DNA from: Phymorhynchus buccinoides
Lineage: Eukaryota > Mollusca > Gastropoda > Neogastropoda > Raphitomidae
Reading direction: 5' to 3'
NCBI GenBank assembly: GCA_017654935.2
Contig: CM065713.1
Span: forward strand, 23,275,308 to 23,339,307
DNA: 64,000 nt
Shown piece by piece: positions 58,150 through 64,000 of this stretch. The translations under genes were made by a program, and so were the position numbers. The notes beneath the pieces are model-generated. The model saw nothing but the letters and a program-made list of their open reading frames with translations, had not been told where the DNA came from and did no database searches. Position 1 is the first letter of the stretch. Each line of letters opens with the position of its first letter.

Positions 58150-58350
58150 GAAGAGTTCGCCTGGCTTTAGGCTGTGTCGGGCAATTGAATAAGCTAGAAC
58201 CAAGGCTACATCAAAAATGCTTACCTCTGCTTAGTTATGCGGGCTTGTCTTTAAACATGACAGGCTCATTAGGGACAGTCAAGTCGAGAGTGTTGGCTGC
58301 CACGTGGCGTGGTAACGCAATGTTTCTCATCCCTAGGCTGGCATTTATGT
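58150..58350 (+). repeat. Dispersed family R2, copy 3
   Basis: TTAGGCTGTGTCGGGCAATT, GAATAAGCTAGAACCAAGGC, TACATCAAAAATGC, GGGCTTGTCTTTAAACATGA and TTCTCATCCCTAGGCTGGCA. Confidence 0.5.
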
Positions 58351-58671
58351 TGACGCTTGAGATTCTGAAATCATAATGTGTTGGCTGACCGAAATGCAGC
58401 GAGAAACCAGTAATACCTGAAAAACTTTCTGCTTACGTACGTATTTTACCCGTTCTGGGCATATGGCCTGGGAACACAGAAGAAGAAGGAAGAAGAAGAA
58501 GGCATCTGATCACACACACCCATAATTCAGTCCTGGCCCGAAAGGCACCGAATTTCGCTCTGGACTTTTCCCACCGAGCTCAGGTTCCCGTAGAATAGCC
58601 CTGCAAATACGCCCCCTTCTCTCCCCTCCCTTTTCCCACACCCGTTTCTGTCAACTAACCTTCCCTGCCGT

Positions 58672-58967
58672 CCTCCTCTCTCTCTCTCTCTCTCGATCCT
58701 CTATATCGCAACATCCTTCTCTCGTCTCTCCTCCTCCCTCTCTTCTCTCTCTCTCTCTGTCTGTCTGTCCGTCTCTTCTCTTGTGTGTGTCTCTCTCTCT
58801 TGTCCTGTTCTCTCTCTCTCTCTCTCTCTCCGCTCTCTCGCTCTCTCTCTTCTTTTTTTCTCTCTCTCTGTTTCTCTCTCTCTCTAGCTCTCTGTGTCTG
58901 TCCCTCTCTCTTCCCTTTCCCACACCCGTATTCCGTCAACTAGCCTGCCCCTGCCCCTCCCCCCCCC

Positions 58968-59003
<36 letters not shown>

Positions 59004-59225
59004 GTCTCTCATCTCTACTCTGTGTCTGTCTGTCTCTCTCTCTCTCTGTCTCTCTCTCTCTTACTCTCTCTCTCCTCTCTCCTCTCTCTCGCTCTCTCAC
59101 CTTTTTTCTCTCTTCGCTGTTTCTCCTCTCTTCTGTCTCTCTCTCTCTATCTCTCTGTGTCTGTCCCTCTCTCTCTCTCTCTCTCGCTCTATCTCTCTAG
59201 TCTGTCCCTCTCTCTCTCTCATCCA
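58672..59225. repeat. CT microsatellite cluster with a duplicated segment
   Basis: (CT)n and (TCTG)n over 550 bp. TTTCCCACACCCGTTTCTGT, then CAACTAACCT (58631-58662) recurs as TTTCCCACACCCGTATTCCG, then TCAACTAGCCT (58915-58945), so a roughly 285-bp segment was duplicated. Confidence 0.8.
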
Positions 59226-59329
59226 CACAACCCTCTCCTCCCGTTCGTACTTGAGATAGGGACATCACCGAGTATCAATAATTCGTAATGCTTCCATCGT
59301 GCAACTCCCGTCCCTGCATTTGCATCCGG

Positions 59330-59657
59330 TGAGTGCGCGTGTACGCATGCTTGTGCATGCAACCTGATGCAAGCACACGTAATCACAAACGCACCGTTGT
59401 GCACATATTTGCACACATGCGCGCGAGAGTACATTATGCGCACTCACAGAGACGCACACGGCACATGCACATGCACAACACACATACATACATAGCGCAA
59501 CGCACAACAAATCTGTAACATGCGCACATACACCTGCTCACGGCGCGCAGCACACACAACACATCAAATCACTATTTAGTTGAAGGACGTTAAACTGAAG
59601 AACAACAACACCACACGCAACCACCACAGCAACGCACACATGCACACGGCCACGCAC

Positions 59658-59698
<41 letters not shown>

Positions 59699-60935
59699 AC
59701 ACATGCATGCATCCATGCACAGACACACAGAGATGCCCACTGTCGTTTTTTCCTCTCTCTCTCTCACACACATTTACATGCACCAACACACGCGCCACTC
59801 CGCGCACGAATGCGCACGTGACAACACCGATGCATGCGCGCGCACCTACACCTCAAACAAGCACAGCACAACAAGCAGCAAACAAACATACACATCATAC
59901 ACACACATGCCACTCACACAATAAACACGCAAACTCACACACACGCACAAACAAAACGCACAACATTACACACACACCGAAACCTAGCCCCCAACAAATC
60001 ACACACTACACACACACAACACACACACACACACCACAACTAACTACACCACACACACCATGCACCACACACGACAACACACTCGATTACCCCACCGCTA
60101 CCTACCCCCACACATACAACACAACAAAAACGCACAACAACCAAACACACATACACCACACCTACCTACCCCCCCTACCTACCCCCCAACATCCACCAAC
60201 CGACACACACAACAGGCAGACACCCAACGTACACACACACACACACCATCACACACAAACACACCACCACCACACAACAAACAGACAGCACTGCACCCTA
60301 CCTACCACCCTACCTACCCCAACACACATACACACACAACAACACACATACACACGACCTACCTACCCTCAACATACCACAACACCACACACACCCATAC
60401 ACACATCCACACGACACGCCTAAAACACGCCGCACAAGCGCACCACTCACACACACACTACACACTACCTACCTACCCGCCACCATACCACACACACACA
60501 CACACACAACCCCCCAACACACACACAACCACACACACACACACACCTACCTGACCAACCAAGACACTACCTCCCCAACACAAACACACGAACACACACA
60601 CCACAAAACACAGATACACTATACACACAACCTACCTACCCCAACATCACACACACCCGCACATGCCACACCACACACATACACACACAGCCATCACGCA
60701 CACACACACACATCCAACACACACACACAAACACTACCTACCCCACACCCCAACACACACACATCACACAACACAAGCAAACACACACTCTACCATCTCC
60801 GAGCCTCTCCCCCCAAGACACACACACATAACACACCCAACCTACCTACCCGCAACTTACCCTATCCCAACCCCCACACACACACACAAACACACACACA
60901 CACAACACCCCTCCCGCCTCCCCACGACACCCGTC
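59330..60935. repeat. Long CA-rich microsatellite with CTAC blocks
   Basis: About 1.6 kb of (CA)n, beginning with CG-containing alternating purine-pyrimidine words, then from 60100 with CCTACCTACCC blocks at irregular 50-120 bp intervals. Thr/His-rich open frames of up to 238 codons are artefacts. Confidence 0.9.
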
Positions 60936-61860
60936 GCCTTAACCGTCCACCAGGGATCAAATACCATCCACCACCGGCCCACCCTGCCATTACTTTAGTG
61001 TTCTCCTTCAGTCCATCATGTCCCTCCTGGGCATTTCCCCGTCCCGTCCAAGGGGGTCTGGTGGCCTTCAGAAAGGGTTGCAGTCATGAATGAATGAAAA
61101 AAATGGTGTTCTAAAAACGGTCCCTCGTCTCTTGCCTCATTCGGTCCTGGAACAGACAAGACATATGTTGACAATCGTTTGATCATATACAAGATGGATG
61201 TTAACCAATACTGTGAGGCAAAATGCCGTAGATAGGAAAGTGCAAACTTCCAGTAAAGTCTCCCGATTTTTTAGCAATACAGCTAGGTGTAGCGGAGGTA
61301 GCGTAACCCTGCCTCTGTTTACACTCACCAGGCTAGGGGCATGCAAGCCGCAAGCATAAGGCAACCGTGCAAACCAACCAAGACATCCGCCCCAAGTAAT
61401 GAACAACAGTAATGTGCAGGTGCAGTAATGCTAGAGCTGCTAGGCTGATCGGCCTACACATAGCACACCACCCCCAGCCCACCCACCCCACCCCACACCA
61501 CCTGAGGCACCCCACCGAGACCCCCCAACCCGCACACACACAACACCATCCCTGTCTCCCCTCTCCCGTGCTCTGTCTCCCTGAATATTGTTCATAATTA
61601 CTTTGGTGTTGACATCCCCCCATTTCATCCCCGCCACCCCCCACCTCTCACCTCCACCAACCCGCCATCCGACCCACCCACCCTGTTCATTGATTATGAC
61701 GAATATCGGCAGGAGTCCGCGTGTCAACGCCTCGTGTCTGATCATTTTCAGTTTCTTTGTGCAAACAACCGGTATAGGTCAAAAGTCTTCTATGCTAAAA
61801 TTGCTTAGGTTGGCCACTATGTCCTTATTTGAAGGTTGTGCTTTATTTTGTCACGCAGAG
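60936..61860. other. No recognisable gene
   Basis: C-rich DNA after the microsatellite (CACCCCA patches at 61465-61530 and 61630-61690) and short open frames on both strands. Confidence 0.35.
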
Positions 61861-61864
61861 GCGC

Positions 61865-62110
61865 CTCTGCGAAATTCGGGTTGCTTCCCACCTGGAGGGC
61901 GGTACGCAGCTAGAGGCGTGCCCCCCATTTTTTATGTTTATCATTTTCATGCAATTTTGTGTGATTGTGAGGAAGGAAAGGTCCGTGTGTGGTGTGTGGT
62001 ACATTTGACCAAATGACAGAACTTTTTCATTGCCACTGTTGTTTTAAGCGTGTGCTAAGTGCAATGGCACACAGGGCTCGGTTTAATCGTCTCATCCGAA
62101 AGACTCCACG
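61865..62110 (+). repeat. Dispersed family L, copy 2
   Basis: Second copy of the family at 3930-4170, same strand. It ends with GCTCGGTTTAATCGTCTCATC and then diverges. Not coding. Confidence 0.55.
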
Positions 62111-62507
62111 TTCGATCGTAAGGCCTAGTGTAGAGAGAGGAAAATTCCCCGTACCCCAGTTCAAACTCGTGTTTATCAGTGCTAGAATCGACACGTTTAC
62201 CTCTTTGCACTCGACCTATACTCCACTCTAACTTATGCGGCTTACTATCAAGAATTTTTCTTGTGGCAAAACAGTTGGTGTTGTTTTTAGAAAAATCTAT
62301 TTTCATCGTGAAATTTGTCTGAATCATTCAAAGATATTGGCGGAACAAACTAAGAAGAAAGAAAGAAGCCGCGTTAAGACTTTCCTAAAAAACTCTTTTT
62401 TCTTTTATCTCCACAAGTTATTTTTTTAATTTTATTATGTCTGTCGAAAGGACAAGAGGACCGATGTGACGAAGTCCGTAAATGACAAATTCAGAAAGCG
62501 CTGTTTA

Positions 62508-62560
62508 AAGAAAAAGGTAAAGTAAAGATGTGCCCCCCCCATGCATTTCTCGGTAATTGG
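62508..62560. repeat. Solo end of the telomere-repeat foldback family
   Basis: AAAGGTAAAGTAAAGATGTG, CCCCC and ATGCATTTCTCGGTAATT match the outer end of the 42727-43147 arms (GGTAAAGGTAAAGATGTGCC, ATTTCTCGGTTAATT). Confidence 0.45.
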
Positions 62561-62744
62561 CAGATTTTCAACAGGATTATTCTTGTAGCCTCTAACCACA
62601 CAATTACAACTCAGGTTCTCCCCGGCTTCTTAGACATTGATGGGCACTGAGATCAAGTCTATCGGCATCCGCCGTACCGCAATCTAGTGTTACTTTGGAC
62701 ACAACCCCTTTCTTTCAAACAGCATTTTTCAATGTTTTTGCAAT

Positions 62745-63310
62745 GCTTGCTACTATCTAGAACTTCGAAGAATTAGATTCCATCCGTCGTTCCTCTCTCG
62801 GATGCCTGAAGACGTTAGTATTGCTTTTGTCCTGTCTCCTGTCTCTCTGCCTTGACTACTGTAACTCACTTCTTGCTGGCTGTCCATCACTTCTCATCTC
62901 TAAGCCAAAACGGGTCCCAGAATAATGCTGCTCGTCTCATTTCTCGCTCCCCTCGGTACGAATCACCATCACTCCGTTCTTCTTTCCCATACATGGCTCC
63001 CGAGTTCAATCACGTATGACTACAAAATTCTCCTCCTTGCCTTCAAGTCACTACTGCTAAGCCCCCAGTATCCTCTCTGATCTTCGCTTCATCTCTATGT
63101 CCCAGCTCGCCAACTACGTTCGTCTTCTGATTTCGTCTCCCTTTCCATTCCTCCATCCGTCCTCAAATCTGCTGGCCAACGTTCTTTTTTTCTTGTCAAG
63201 CATGGCACAACCATCTCTGGTGGAATTCTCTGCTTCTCCTCTCCGACACTCCAACTCAGTCTCTCATATCAAAACCGCTCTCTTAAAAAAACCCACTTTT
63301 TCCTGCTGCG
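62745..63310 (+). mobile_element. CR1/L2-type non-LTR retrotransposon, 3' end of ORF2 (broken)
   Basis: The plus strand, across several frameshifts, follows the conserved C-terminal third of CR1/L2-clade reverse transcriptases: YYLELRRIR, then AFVLS, then LDYCNSLLAG at 62851-62880 (family: SRLDYCNSLLAG), then KPKRVP with a slip into NNAARLIS-like codons, a DYKILLLAFKSL segment, a WNSL motif near 63220 and a final KTAL. The frame changes at least four times in 570 bp, so the copy is dead or badly sequenced. No catalytic YADD domain or endonuclease is visible upstream; the copy looks 5'-truncated, as is usual for these elements. A TG microsatellite follows about 70 bp downstream. Confidence 0.8.
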
Positions 63311-63377
63311 CCACTAATAGTTGATCAGTTGTCTATCGTGTTGTGCACGTGAGGGAAGATTGATTTAAAGAGTTTTG

Positions 63378-63600
63378 TTTCTGTGTTTTGTGGTGCGTGT
63401 TGTGTGCGTGGTGGTGTGTGGTGTGTGTGTGTGTGTTGTGGTGTGTGTGTTGTGTGTGTGTGTTGTGTGTGGTGTGTGTGGTGTGTGTGTGTGATGTGTG
63501 TGTTGTTGTGTGTGTGGGTGAGCATGAATGTGTGCTTGGTGTGTATTTTGGTTTTGTGGGGTTGTGTGTGCTACGCATGTGTGGTGTGTGTGTGGTGGTG
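63378..63600. repeat. TG microsatellite
   Basis: Imperfect (TG)n following the LINE fragment. Confidence 0.85.
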
Positions 63601-63767
63601 CCGTTGTTTTTTTTGTTTGGCGGGCGTGTCTGTGTGTCTGTCTTGCGTGCGGACTTTGTGTGTGAGGGGTTTATGTGTCTGCCGTGTTGGTGTAATGTGG
63701 TCAGTCATGCGGCGCAGATGGCGTGACTTACCGAATGGGTATGAACACGAAGTTGGCTCATAATTGG

Positions 63768-63799
63768 TGTGTTTATGTGTGTGTGTGTGTGTGGGTGTG

Positions 63800-63840
<41 letters not shown>

Positions 63841-63932
63841 TGTGTGCGTGTGTTCGTGGTGTGTGTGTGTGTGTGTGTGTGCGTGCTTGCGCGTGTGCGT
63901 GTGTGTGTGCGTGTGTTGTGCGTGGTGTTAAG
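63768..63932. repeat. TG microsatellite
   Basis: (TG)n with GCG interruptions; ends with GAGAGAGAG. Confidence 0.88.
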
Positions 63933-64000
63933 AGAGAGAGAAGTTGTTTGCATATGCCCAGACTGTTGGTGGTTGGTGTCCTCTTGAATGTTGTGTTTTG

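Noticed and set aside
59707..60423. 238-codon Thr/His-rich open frame
   Set aside because: Produced by the CA microsatellite.

Overview
This window is animal nuclear DNA, not bacterial. It has spliced exons of an animal-type kinase, a CR1/L2-type LINE, tRNA-derived SINEs, piggyBac-like and mariner-like short elements, many microsatellites and two gaps of exactly 500 N (7579-8078 and 46001-46500). I would guess a marine mollusc or similar lophotrochozoan from the general look of the repeats; that is inference only. Copies of the same repeat and the recognised exons differ by frequent single-base insertions and deletions, mostly in homopolymers, which suggests a lightly polished long-read assembly. 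Reading frames are therefore broken almost everywhere, and few long open frames should be trusted as genes.

The one gene I recognise with confidence is a checkpoint kinase 2 (CHEK2/Chk2) homologue on the minus strand. Four kinase-domain exons lie in the correct order from 44.2 kb down to 34.1 kb: the hinge/alpha-D exon (44145-44244), the activation segment to helix F (36404-36578), the GYPPF exon (35562-35683) and the C-lobe end with the HPWL-like motif (34139-34229). The exon for the HRDLKPEN catalytic loop should lie in the 7.6 kb intron between the first two, but I could not find it. A second, diverged copy of the start of the activation-segment exon sits directly upstream of the main copy. 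The FHA and N-lobe exons are not visible.

The introns are packed with mobile and tandem DNA. The 7.6 kb intron holds a 59-bp tandem array, a possible piggyBac-like element, a mariner-type MITE and a foldback element with inward telomere-like repeats. A 936-bp TTAA-flanked element lies in the intron between the last two exons. Just downstream of the last exon is the most unusual block: a purine-biased 5.6 kb island (about 27.96-33.56 kb), almost free of the homopolymers and microsatellites found elsewhere, bounded by long inverted repeats (27.4-27.63 kb and 33.88-34.12 kb). I could not assign it to any known element.

Left flank (0-27 kb): dispersed repeat families, two exon-like blocks on the minus strand (718-939 and 4188-4457) and GA/TG microsatellites. 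Right flank (44-64 kb): more of the same families, a 1.7 kb 70-bp satellite (50.3-52.0 kb), long CT and CA microsatellites (58.7-61.0 kb) and the LINE 3' coding end (62.7-63.3 kb).
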